Shown piece after piece: positions 15,868 through 23,293 of a stretch of DNA of 64,000 nt. The first letter of the stretch is position 1, and every line of letters begins with the position of its first letter. Origin of the DNA: Actinomycetes bacterium (GTDB lineage: Bacteria; Actinomycetota; Actinomycetes; Streptosporangiales; Streptosporangiaceae); NCBI GenBank assembly GCA_021793235.1, contig JAJYTD010000001.1:186001-250000 (forward strand), read 5' to 3'. The notes below the pieces were generated by a model. That model was not told the DNA's origin. It did not search any database and worked only from the letters and a program-made list of their open reading frames with translations. The position numbers and the translations under genes were made by a program.

Positions 15868-17119
15868 CTCCCCGATCCGTGTCCTGATCGCCACCGATAC
15901 CTATCCGCCCGACGTCAACGGAGCCGGCTACTTCACCCACCGGCTTGCTGCCGGGCTTGCTGAGCGCGGACACGACGTCCACGTCGTCTGCGCCTCGGCC
16001 ACGGGTCGCCCCGGTATCGAGCACGGCTGCGGCGTTACCGAGCACCGGCTGCGCTCGGTGCGGATGGTCGCGCACAGCGAGATGAGGACAGCGGTACCGA
16101 TGGGGATCAGCGGCCACATCGCGCGACTCGTCGACCGCTTCGCCCCGCACGTGGTGCACGCCCAGAGCCACTTCACCATCAGTCGTACCGCGATCCGGCG
16201 CGCCCGGCAGGCGGGCATCCCGGTCGTGCTGACCAACCACTTCATGCCGGAGAACCTGTTCGCCCACGCGCACATCCCCAAGAAGCTGCACGGCCTCGTC
16301 GGCGCGCTGGCGTGGCAGGACATGGTGCGGGTCGCCCACGAGGCCGACTACGTCACCACACCCACCCGACGTGCCGCCTCACTGCTCGCCGAGCAGGGGT
16401 TCGACCGCACGGTGGAAGCGGTGTCCTGCGGGATCGACCTGGAGCGCTTCCATCCGCGCCCCAGCGAGCGCGCGGCGGCGCGCGCCAAGTTCGGCCTTCC
16501 CGACCGCGACACCGCGGTGTTCGTGGGACGGCTGGACGAAGAGAAGCGCATCGATGACCTGATCCGCGCGCTGCCGGAGGTACTGCGCCACCGCGACCTG
16601 CAACTCGCCCTGGTGGGCATCGGGCAGCGGAAGGAGGAACTGCGGCGCCTGGCCACCGGACTGGGCGTTGCCGACCGCGTCCACTTCCTCGGATTCGTGT
16701 CCGACGCCGACCTTCCGCTGGCCTACGCCGCCGCGGACCTCTTCGCCATCTGCAGTGTGGCGGAACTGCAGAGCATCGCCACCCTGGAGGCCATGTCGAC
16801 CGGGCTGCCGATCGTGGCGGCCGACGCCCTCGCCCTTCCGCACCTGGTGGACCCGGGCAGGAACGGTTACCTCTACCCGCCGGGCGACATCCACGGGCTC
16901 TCCGAGGCCCTGCTCGCGGTCGTGGAATCCGCGGAGCGCCGGACGGCGATGGGGGCGGCCAGCAGGAAGATCGCCGGGACACACGACCACCGCAGCTCCC
17001 TTCGGCGGTTCGAGGAGATCTACACCCGGATCCGCACCAGGCCCGCGGCGGGCCTTGGCCGGTCCTCGACCGGCGTACCCGCCGAGCAGCGGAGCCAAAG
17101 GCAGGCCATCGCAGCCTGA
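15809..17119 (+). CDS. Glycosyltransferase family 4 (GT-B fold)
   Basis: A 436-residue cytoplasmic retaining glycosyltransferase related to actinobacterial mannosyl/glucosyltransferases that build glycolipids. The N-terminal acceptor domain starts ATDTYPPDVNGAGYFTHRLAAGL in character, with the glycine-rich GAGYFTHRLA turn. The C-terminal nucleotide-sugar domain shows AVFVGRLDEEKR and the E-x7-E motif (ELQSIATLE), followed by AMSTGLPIVAADALALPHLV. No signal peptide or transmembrane helix. The ATG at 15809 has AGGAGAAG 6 bases upstream and overlaps the DMT gene by 59 bases. A lipid acceptor such as phosphatidylinositol mannoside or diacylglycerol is possible but not shown. Confidence 0.88.
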   Translation: MTLLNQRARLRARAANTGDDSPIRVLIATDTYPPDVNGAGYFTHRLAAGLAERGHDVHVVCASATGRPGIEHGCGVTEHRLRSVRMVAHSEMRTAVPMGISGHIARLVDRFAPHVVHAQSHFTISRTAIRRARQAGIPVVLTNHFMPENLFAHAHIPKKLHGLVGALAWQDMVRVAHEADYVTTPTRRAASLLAEQGFDRTVEAVSCGIDLERFHPRPSERAAARAKFGLPDRDTAVFVGRLDEEKRIDDLIRALPEVLRHRDLQLALVGIGQRKEELRRLATGLGVADRVHFLGFVSDADLPLAYAAADLFAICSVAELQSIATLEAMSTGLPIVAADALALPHLVDPGRNGYLYPPGDIHGLSEALLAVVESAERRTAMGAASRKIAGTHDHRSSLRRFEEIYTRIRTRPAAGLGRSSTGVPAEQRSQRQAIAA

Positions 17120-17251
17120 ACGTGCGGAAGGGGCGAAGGGGCGCCACAGGAGCGACCGCGGAAGGCGGACTCCCCACCGGCGAAATGTCACTTTCCGTAT
17201 TTTTTGTTCGCCTGTCGGTGATGATCCTTGTCTTCGGGATAGACCACAGAT

Positions 17252-17578
17252 GTGTGGTTCGTTGGGCCAGGACGGTCACGCGGAGGGGCGGACGCAGAGA
17301 GCGTCGCCGCCCAGCTTCGCAGGACCGAGTGCGAGATCGGCGAACACGAGGCCGCGCTCACCATCTTCAAACACGCCCACCGTGAACTCGACCAGCGTGT
17401 CCGCCGAATGGAAGAAGACCTGGAAACCCTGCGCAGGGAGCGTCTGGAGGCCTATGTCCGGTGGTGGAACGAGCGCGAGGACCGGGACCGGGCACGCCAT
17501 GTCGCACGGCGGTTGCGCCGCCGACTCCACCGTGTCCGGCGGCGTATCCGCCCCATGGGCGGATACGCCGAAGGCTGA
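17252..17578 (+). CDS. Small charged coiled-coil protein
   Basis: 108 residues from a GTG at 17252. Residues ~20-100 form one long amphipathic, highly charged helix (ELDQRVRRMEEDLETLRRERLEAY in character), with heptad-like spacing of Leu/Val/Met and no Pro, ending in a very Arg-rich segment (RRLRRRLHRVRRR). This pattern is not what random GC-rich frames give, so I think it is a real gene, though it has no good ribosome site. It may bind nucleic acid or another protein through the basic end. Its 3' end contains a 13-bp-stem hairpin. No known family. Confidence 0.5.
   Translation: MWFVGPGRSRGGADAESVAAQLRRTECEIGEHEAALTIFKHAHRELDQRVRRMEEDLETLRRERLEAYVRWWNEREDRDRARHVARRLRRRLHRVRRRIRPMGGYAEG
17541..17569. 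terminator. 13-bp-stem hairpin inside the 3' end of the coiled-coil gene
   Basis: GGCGTATCCGCCC, loop CAT, then GGGCGGATACGCC: 13 perfect base pairs. It encodes the last residues of the small protein and lies 55 bases from the end of the convergent LysR gene. It is a candidate bidirectional terminator without a T-run. Confidence 0.55.
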
Positions 17579-17624
17579 GCGCCGGGGCGGTGGCCCAGGG
17601 GCGCGGGAGGAGCGGTGCCGGACG

Positions 17625-18572
17625 TCACTCCGCGGAGGCTTCTTCCAAGGCCTCGCCCAGTGCCCGGCGGACCTCCCCGGCCGCGGCCTGAAGCGCCTGG
17701 AGAGTGGCGTCGATCGCCGGTCGGCGGATACTGGACGCCCGGACGACCGCGTAGACCTCGCGGACGGGGACGGACCCCGGAAGACGTCGGAAGGTCAGGC
17801 CCGGTGTGCCCGCGGTCAGCGCGAGAGCAGGCACGGCCGCGATGCCGATGCCGCGGGCCACCAGGCTCAGGATGGTGCCGAGCCCTTCGAACTCCCAAGC
17901 CGCCGCGGGCGCGCCGCCCACGTCGGCCAGAAGTCGGTCGGTGGCCGCGCGGGACGGTTCGCCATGTGGGGCCATGATCCACGCGGCGTCGAGCAGGCGG
18001 TGCAGTTCCACCGGTCGGTCCGGGCACGCCAGTGGATGGTCCGCGGGTACAGCGAGCACCATGGGATCGCGCATCAGGCGAATATGGCGCAGTTTTCCCG
18101 CAGTGTCATCCGGCCTGCGGCCGGACCAGTCATCTACCAGGGCGATATCCACCTCGGCAGCGCTTACCTGCCGCGTCCCGGTGCCCTCCATCGTCTGGCG
18201 CAACACCAGCTGCATGCCCTCGTGGCGGCGCAGGCTCTGCGCCAGCAAGGGCGCGAAAGCCACAGCGGCGGTGGGAAAGGCGGTCACCGTCACCCGGCCG
18301 ATGGCGAGGTCGGTCTGCGCGGCCAGGGCGGATTCGGCCGCCTCCACCATCGCGAGGATCTGCTCGGCGTATTCGGCCAGTACGCGCCCGGTATCGGTCA
18401 GTTCCGCGCTGCGCGCAGTGCGGTCCAGAAGCGGGGTGCCGGTCTCGCGTTCCAGGGCCGAAAGCTGCTGGGAAACGGCCGAGGGGGTGTATCCCAGCAC
18501 CGATGCTGTAGCCGCGATCGAGCCCTGTTCTGCGAATTCCCTGAGGATCTGCAACCGCCGGAGGTCGAGCAT
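17625..18572 (-). CDS. LysR-family transcriptional regulator
   Basis: 315 residues. The N-terminal winged HTH is at residues 1-60 (RRLQILREFAEQGSIAATASVLGYTPSAVSQQ), followed by a linker helix and a two-lobed periplasmic-binding-like effector domain (about 90-300). Divergent from an aminotransferase gene, which by LysR custom is the likely target. Its ATG has no ribosome site. Instead TAAGAT lies 6 bases before it, so the message is probably leaderless. The palindrome TAAGA-ATA-TCTTA covers this promoter and start, suggesting autoregulation. Effector unknown. Confidence 0.9.
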   Translation of the reverse strand: MLDLRRLQILREFAEQGSIAATASVLGYTPSAVSQQLSALERETGTPLLDRTARSAELTDTGRVLAEYAEQILAMVEAAESALAAQTDLAIGRVTVTAFPTAAVAFAPLLAQSLRRHEGMQLVLRQTMEGTGTRQVSAAEVDIALVDDWSGRRPDDTAGKLRHIRLMRDPMVLAVPADHPLACPDRPVELHRLLDAAWIMAPHGEPSRAATDRLLADVGGAPAAAWEFEGLGTILSLVARGIGIAAVPALALTAGTPGLTFRRLPGSVPVREVYAVVRASSIRRPAIDATLQALQAAAGEVRRALGEALEEASAE

Positions 18573-18584
18573 AAGAATATCTTA
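18572..18584 (-). promoter_or_regulatory. LysR promoter minus-10 within a small palindrome
   Basis: On the minus strand TAAGAT (18579-18584) is followed by 6 bases and the LysR ATG. The element TAAGA-ATA-TCTTA (18572-18584) is symmetric, so a repressor bound here would block the minus-10 and start site. Confidence 0.5.
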
Positions 18585-18702
18585 CTCTGTCCATCGAAAA
18601 GATTCGCTTGTACTGATGGGTGGATGTGGGCAGTGTGAACCGTAGACGCCGCGGTTCCCCGCTGGCGCTCTCATCACCACACGATGCGGAGTTGATTTCT
18701 CC

Positions 18703-20016
18703 ATGTCTGTCACCGTGTCCGCGACTCTTGCAGTCAACGAGGCACTGACTGAGAAACGGCGCCAGGGCGTCCCTGTGCTGCCTCTCGGTTTCGGCGAGGC
18801 CGGACTCCCCGTGCACCCCGCCATGCGGGATGCCTTGTCAGAGGGAGGCGGCAGAAACGCCTACGGCCCGGTCGCCGGTGCCGCTGAACTCCGTGAGGCA
18901 GCTGCCGGTTACTGGAGCCGCCGCGGTCTGCCCACGGATCCCGATCTGGTGGTCGCCGGGCCGGGCAGTAAGCCCCTGCTCTACAGCCTGCTGCTGAGCA
19001 TCGGCGGAGACGTCGCCATCGCCGCACCGAGCTGGGTGAGTTATGCGGCGCAGACGCACCTCGCCGGCCACCGGCCGGTCCCGGTCCCCACCGCGCCGGG
19101 GCAGGGAGGCGTCCCGCAGCCCGACCTGCTGGCCGCGGCCGTTGCCGACGCCCGCGCCCAGGGCCGCGACGTCCGATCCGTTGTCGTCACCACGCCCGAC
19201 AACCCTACGGGGACCGTCGCCTCCCGCGGCACCGTCCGCAGGATCGCCGAGGTCGCCCGCGATCTGGACTTGGTGATCATCTCCGATGAGATCTACCGCG
19301 ACCTGGTGTATGACACCGCGGTCACCGTGCACAGCCCGGCGGAGTTCGCCCCCGAGCGCACCGTGGTCTCCACGGGCCTGAGCAAGAACCTGGCGCTCGG
19401 CGGATGGCGCTTGGGCGTCACCCGCCTCCCCGAAGGCGCTGTCGGACAGCGGTTGCGCGCCGAACTGCTCGGGGTGGCCAGCGAGATCTGGTCCAGCCCG
19501 GCCGGCCCCGTCCAGCAGGCCGCCGCCTACGCCTTTGCTGAGCCGCCCGAGCTCACCGACCACATCGCGCGCAGCCGCAGACTGCACGGTATCGTCGCGC
19601 GCGCCGTCACCGACCGGTTCGTGGCCGCAGGTGCCACGGTGATGGCCCCGCAAGCCGCTTTCTACCTCTATCCGGACTTCGACGCGTGGCGGGACCTGCT
19701 CGCCGCCGACCACAGCGTCACCACCGGACCCCAGTTCGCCGACCTGCTGCTGGAGAGGTACGGGATGGGGGTGCTACCGGGCGTGGAGTTCGGGGAGAGC
19801 GAGCAGGCACTGCGAATACGGGTCGCTACGAGTCTGCTCTACGGCGAGACCGAGACGCAGCGCTACGCGGCTCTGGCCGCGGACGATCCCACGGTACTGC
19901 CGTGGATCCGCGCCCACCTGGACCGGCTCAGCGAGGTGCTCGACGCGGTGAACGGGAGCGGCGCGGAAGGCCCGTCGGATCGCGGTGCGGAGGCGGCCTG
20001 GGCACGGGTGAGCTGA
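18703..20016 (+). CDS. PLP-dependent class I/II aminotransferase
   Basis: 437 residues with fold type I aminotransferase features: the substrate-binding YGPVAGAAELREAAAGY stretch, TTPDNPTGTVAS, ISDEIYRDLVY (Asp and Tyr contacting the cofactor ring), and the Schiff-base Lys near residue 228 in STGLSKNLALGGWRLG. It converts an amino acid and a 2-oxoacid in the cytoplasm; the amino acid cannot be told from sequence, though the group includes valine-pyruvate- and aspartate-like enzymes. The ATG at 18703 lacks a strong ribosome site. It is divergent from the LysR regulator and followed by a strong hairpin. The C-terminal ~30 residues after VLDAV are low complexity. Confidence 0.88.
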   Translation: MSVTVSATLAVNEALTEKRRQGVPVLPLGFGEAGLPVHPAMRDALSEGGGRNAYGPVAGAAELREAAAGYWSRRGLPTDPDLVVAGPGSKPLLYSLLLSIGGDVAIAAPSWVSYAAQTHLAGHRPVPVPTAPGQGGVPQPDLLAAAVADARAQGRDVRSVVVTTPDNPTGTVASRGTVRRIAEVARDLDLVIISDEIYRDLVYDTAVTVHSPAEFAPERTVVSTGLSKNLALGGWRLGVTRLPEGAVGQRLRAELLGVASEIWSSPAGPVQQAAAYAFAEPPELTDHIARSRRLHGIVARAVTDRFVAAGATVMAPQAAFYLYPDFDAWRDLLAADHSVTTGPQFADLLLERYGMGVLPGVEFGESEQALRIRVATSLLYGETETQRYAALAADDPTVLPWIRAHLDRLSEVLDAVNGSGAEGPSDRGAEAAWARVS

Positions 20017-20066
20017 GGAGCGCCGGTCGAAAAGGACCAACGGAGAACCAGGGGGCGCGGGGGCGA

Positions 20067-20106
20067 GGAACGGGGCCGGTCATTGCGGAAGGGCCGGCCC
20101 CGTTCC
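20067..20106 (+). terminator. Hairpin terminator after the aminotransferase
   Basis: A 13-bp perfect stem, GGAACGGGGCCGG with CCGGCCCCGTTCC, separated by 14 bases and located 50 bases after the stop codon. No T-run, as is common in actinobacteria. Confidence 0.65.
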
Positions 20107-20343
20107 CTACCGCGGGCCACCCTAGCGAGGATCGAACGCGCGGACGGACTCGGGGCGCCGGGGCGCCGGGCCGGCGAACGGTGGTGACCGATGAGTTCTC
20201 CTGAGGCAGGGGACTCCCGACCCGCAACTCGGACGCGCCGAATGAACCCGTTCCCACCGGTGGTGGGCGTCCGGACGACGGTCCGTCTTCGCCGAATACG
20301 GTCCTCGTGGACGAGGCTGTCCGTCGTGCGCCCGGTTCGGCCG

Positions 20344-20349
20344 TAGGAT
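20344..20349 (+). promoter_or_regulatory. Minus-10 hexamer (TAGGAT) for the DUF6457 gene
   Basis: TAGGAT fits TANNNT and is 37 bases before the ATG, with an AGGAG ribosome site between them. No clear minus-35 is seen. Confidence 0.35.
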
Positions 20350-20386
20350 CGCGAACTGTCGTTCCAGCACGCCAAGAGGAGCCAGG

Positions 20387-20638
20387 ATGACCCTCGTCGA
20401 ATGGGCGCAGCGCGCCTGCGCCGAATTGGAGCTCTCCGAGGAGATCGGCAAGGCCGATGTCGACCGCGTCCTCGACCTCGCCAAGGACGCCGCCCACTCG
20501 GTGGTCCGCCCCGCGGCGCCGCTCACCACGTACCTGCTCGGCATCGCTGTCGGTCGGGGGGCCGACCCTGCGCAGGCGGCCGCGGCGCTGAGTGCGCTCG
20601 CCGTGGCCCAGGCGGACGCTGACGGCGACAGCCGGTGA
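20387..20638 (+). CDS. DUF6457-type small protein
   Basis: 83 residues, all-helical, cytoplasmic. It follows the actinobacterial pattern of these proteins: W near residue 6, a D-x-VLDLAKDAAH helix, then RPAAPLTTYLLGIAVGRG. Relatives are often found fused to or beside MobA-like molybdenum cofactor guanylyltransferases, which suggests a link to molybdopterin metabolism, but no such gene is in this window. The ATG at 20387 follows AGGAGCC by 4 bases. Function unknown. Confidence 0.72.
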   Translation: MTLVEWAQRACAELELSEEIGKADVDRVLDLAKDAAHSVVRPAAPLTTYLLGIAVGRGADPAQAAAALSALAVAQADADGDSR

Positions 20639-20645
20639 TCGGCGT

Positions 20646-20715
20646 TGAACCGGTTCAGCCGTCTAGATGGCAGGCGCAACCAGTGCGTCAAGTAAACGTG
20701 ACGCATATGTGACGC
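20646..20715. promoter_or_regulatory. Operator-like array upstream of the alanine symporter
   Basis: Three features in 70 bases: the 12-bp perfect palindrome TGAACCGGTTCA (20646-20657); inverted arms TGCGTCA (20684-20690) and TGACGCA (20699-20705); and GTGACGC repeated directly at 20698 and 20709, exactly 11 bases apart, about one helical turn. The region is less GC-rich than the flanks. Confidence 0.5.
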
Positions 20716-20852
20716 CGTGGTGCAAATCTAGCGAATGCTCCGCCGTACACCACAATGTCGCTGAGCATGCTCCCGCCGTCGGCTTCGCAATGGGCGGACC
20801 CCGGGGACGCGGGACTTCCTTCCCTCCGGATCAGATCGATATGGAGTAGTTG

Positions 20853-22271
20853 ATGGAACAACTCCAGGACATCCTGGGCCTGATCTCAGAGATCATCTGG
20901 GGCCCATGGGTCCTCATCCCCCTGCTGCTGCTCACCGGGTTGTTCCTCACGGTGCGGCTCGGCCTGCTGCAGTTCACCAAGCTGTTCCACGCCCTGTGGC
21001 TGGCGCTCATCCGGCGTAAGGAGAAGGATGGCGTCGCGGGCGACATCTCCCATTACCAGGCGCTGAGCACTGCGCTCGCAGCGACGGTGGGTGTCGGCAA
21101 CATCGCCGGCGCGGGTCTGGCGATCGGCATCGGCGGCCCCGGGGCGCTCTTCTGGATGTGGATGACCGGCCTGGTCGGTATGGCCACCAAGTACTCTGAA
21201 GCGCTCCTCGGTGTGAAGTACCGCCGCACCGACGCCGCTGGAGAGCAGAGCGGCGGCCCCATGTTCTACCTGCGCAACGGCCTCCCCGGTGGACTGGGCA
21301 CGACCCTGGGCATGCTGTTCGCCGTGTTCGGCGCCATCGCCGCGTTCGGCATCGGCAATGGCACCCAGGCCAACACCGTCGCCGCCCAGCTCGAAAGCGT
21401 CTGGAATGTGCCGCCCCTGTGGTCGGGCATCGCCATGATGGTCGTGGTCGGCGTGGTCATCCTCGGCGGCATCAAGAGCATCGGGCGGGTCGCCGCCGGT
21501 GTGGTCCCGATCATGATCGTCCTCTACATCGGCATCACCCTGCTCGTCCTGATCGTCCACGTCGGCGACATCCCCGCCGCACTGGCGCTGGTGGTCACCG
21601 ACGCCTTCACCGGCACGGCCGCGACCGGCGGCTTCGTCGGGTCCACGGTCCTCATCGCGATCCAGATGGGCGTGGCGCGCGGCATCTTCTCCAACGAGTC
21701 GGGCCTGGGCACCGGCGGTATCGCCGCCGCCTCGGCAAAGACCGACCAGCCCGTGCGCCAGGCGATGGTGTCGATGACCCAGACCTTCATCGACACCATC
21801 ATCGTCGTCACCATGACCTGCATGGTCATCATCGTGACGGGCGTCTGGTCGGTGGAGGAGGCCGAGGACGGGTCGCTGCTGACCTCGCAGGCGCTCGCTG
21901 AGGGCCTGTCCACGATCTCGCCGGCACTCGCCCCGTGGGGCGAGTACAGCGTCGCACTCGCGGTCATGACCTTCGCCATCACCACGGTCTTCGGCTGGTC
22001 CTACTTCGGCGAGCGCTGCATGGACTTCCTCATCGGCCGCGTCGCGGTCGTGCCGTACCGTATCGTGTTCGTGCTCGTGGTGTTCATCGGAGCCACCGTC
22101 TCGCTGGACACGATCTGGCTGTTCAGCGACATCGCCAACGGCCTCATGGCCCTGCCCAACCTGATCGGGCTGCTGCTGCTCTCGCCAGTGGTGGCCGCGG
22201 AGACCAAGAAGTACTTCGCGAACCCGAACTGGAAGGACCCCGACGCCCCGATCCCGGACGTGCGGGCCTGA
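20853..22271 (+). CDS. Alanine/glycine:cation symporter (AGCS family)
   Basis: A 472-residue integral membrane protein with about 10-11 transmembrane helices that imports alanine or glycine with Na+ (or H+). Family signatures are present: GNIAGAGLAIGIGGPGALFWMW, the TKYSEALLGVKYR stretch after it, GMATKYSEA, and the ANGLMALPNLIGLLLLS end region. The ATG at 20853 follows GGAG by 6 bases. Stand-alone transcription unit: an operator-like array precedes it and a 14-bp-stem terminator follows. Regulation by an amino-acid-responsive factor is plausible. Confidence 0.93.
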   Translation: MEQLQDILGLISEIIWGPWVLIPLLLLTGLFLTVRLGLLQFTKLFHALWLALIRRKEKDGVAGDISHYQALSTALAATVGVGNIAGAGLAIGIGGPGALFWMWMTGLVGMATKYSEALLGVKYRRTDAAGEQSGGPMFYLRNGLPGGLGTTLGMLFAVFGAIAAFGIGNGTQANTVAAQLESVWNVPPLWSGIAMMVVVGVVILGGIKSIGRVAAGVVPIMIVLYIGITLLVLIVHVGDIPAALALVVTDAFTGTAATGGFVGSTVLIAIQMGVARGIFSNESGLGTGGIAAASAKTDQPVRQAMVSMTQTFIDTIIVVTMTCMVIIVTGVWSVEEAEDGSLLTSQALAEGLSTISPALAPWGEYSVALAVMTFAITTVFGWSYFGERCMDFLIGRVAVVPYRIVFVLVVFIGATVSLDTIWLFSDIANGLMALPNLIGLLLLSPVVAAETKKYFANPNWKDPDAPIPDVRA

Positions 22272-22289
22272 CCCGCGGATCAACGGCAG

Positions 22290-22326
22290 GAAGGGGCCGC
22301 CCCCACCGGGGCGGCCCCTTCTCCTT
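22290..22326. terminator. Strong terminator, symporter versus thiD
   Basis: A 14-bp perfect stem (GAAGGGGCCGCCCC with GGGGCGGCCCCTTC) with loop CACC, then CTCCTTT. It lies between the convergent symporter and thiD genes and could serve both strands. Confidence 0.85.
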
Positions 22327-22348
22327 TCCCGTCCGGAGCCGGGGCGGC

Positions 22349-23158
22349 CTATGCCGGCCACCAGGAATGGAAGTGATGGACCGGGCCTGTTCCGCGGCCC
22401 ACATCGAGTTCTTCGGCGCGGTGCAGGGCCTCGGTGAGGTAGGACTTGGCGTCGCGCACCGCCTCGCGGAAGTCGGGGCGGCGGGGGCGCAGCGCCGCAA
22501 TGGCCGACGACAGGGTGCAGCCGGTGCCGTGGGTGTTCGCGGTGTGGACTCGCTCAGCGGTGAAGTCCTCTGCCGGCGCGTCCCGGGCGGCCAGCAGGTC
22601 GGTACTGGTCCGGCCGCCGAGGTGACCGCCCTTGAGCAGCACCTGTGAGGCGCCGAGTTCGATCAGGCGGTCGGCCTGGCCCCGCATGGCGGACAGGTCG
22701 CTCGCCTCGTCCTCACCGAGCAGCTCGGCCGCCTCGGGAAGGTTGGGCGTAATGAGGTGGACCCGCGGCAGCAGCTCGGTACGGACCGCCTCGATCGCCT
22801 CGGGAGCAAGGAGGCGGTCTCCGCTCTTTGCCACCATGACGGGGTCGAGCACCACGTTCGGCGGCCGGTGGGTGTCGAGGACGGCGGCCACCGCGTCGAT
22901 GGTGCCCGTGCCGCCCAGCATGCCGATCTTCACCGCGTCCACCCGCACGTCACGCAGCAGTGTTTCGAGCTGGTGCGCGACGAACTCCGGTGGGACCTCG
23001 TGGACACCGGTGACACCGGTCGTGGACTGGGCCGTGAGGGCCGTGATCACGGCCATCCCATAACCGCCCAGGGCGGAGAACGTCTTCAGATCGGCCTGGA
23101 TCCCCGCCCCTCCGCTCGGGTCGCTTCCGGCGATGGACAGGATGTTGCAACTCTTCAT
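22349..23158 (-). CDS. thiD: Hydroxymethylpyrimidine/phosphomethylpyrimidine kinase
   Basis: 269 residues, ribokinase-like fold. It phosphorylates HMP to HMP-P and then HMP-PP, the pyrimidine precursor of thiamine. Signatures: AGSDPSGGAGIQADLKTFSA near the N-terminus, MVAKSGDRLL in the middle, and the ATP/anion-hole motif NTHGTGCTLSSAIAA near residue 215. The ATG is at 23158, directly after a TPP riboswitch whose 3' part contains the GAAGGA ribosome site. thiD stands alone here (no thiE, thiM or thiC next to it), 135 bases after the kinase gene and in the same direction. Confidence 0.95.
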   Translation of the reverse strand: MKSCNILSIAGSDPSGGAGIQADLKTFSALGGYGMAVITALTAQSTTGVTGVHEVPPEFVAHQLETLLRDVRVDAVKIGMLGGTGTIDAVAAVLDTHRPPNVVLDPVMVAKSGDRLLAPEAIEAVRTELLPRVHLITPNLPEAAELLGEDEASDLSAMRGQADRLIELGASQVLLKGGHLGGRTSTDLLAARDAPAEDFTAERVHTANTHGTGCTLSSAIAALRPRRPDFREAVRDAKSYLTEALHRAEELDVGRGTGPVHHFHSWWPA

Positions 23159-23240
23159 GGCGTTCCTTCGCTAGTACAACCTAGATCAGGTTCGACGGGT
23201 CTGCTCTCAGCCGGTGCGAACCGGCACCCCGCGCCTTGCG
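23159..23240 (-). ncRNA. TPP riboswitch
   Basis: On the minus strand the conserved THI-element pieces appear in order: GCGGGGTGCCGG, CCGGCTGAGAG, ACCCGTCGAACCTGATC, AGGTTGTACTAGCGAAGGA. P1 can be formed by GGCG (23232-23235) with CGCC (23159-23162). The 3' strand of P1 abuts the thiD ATG and the ribosome site lies inside the aptamer, so TPP binding should hide the start: translational control. Confidence 0.93.
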
Positions 23241-23293
23241 CTCTTGGGTTGTGGTCCTGCTGTGCCCCTGCGCTTTGGGCGGGGACGCGTTCG

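Larger units (their letters stand above)
20017..20386. other. Intergenic region with terminator and promoter
   Basis: No gene seen in 370 bases. It holds the hairpin at 20067-20106 and a plus-strand minus-10-like TAGGAT at 20344-20349. The latter would give a short leader with AGGAGCC before the DUF6457 ATG. Confidence 0.4.
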
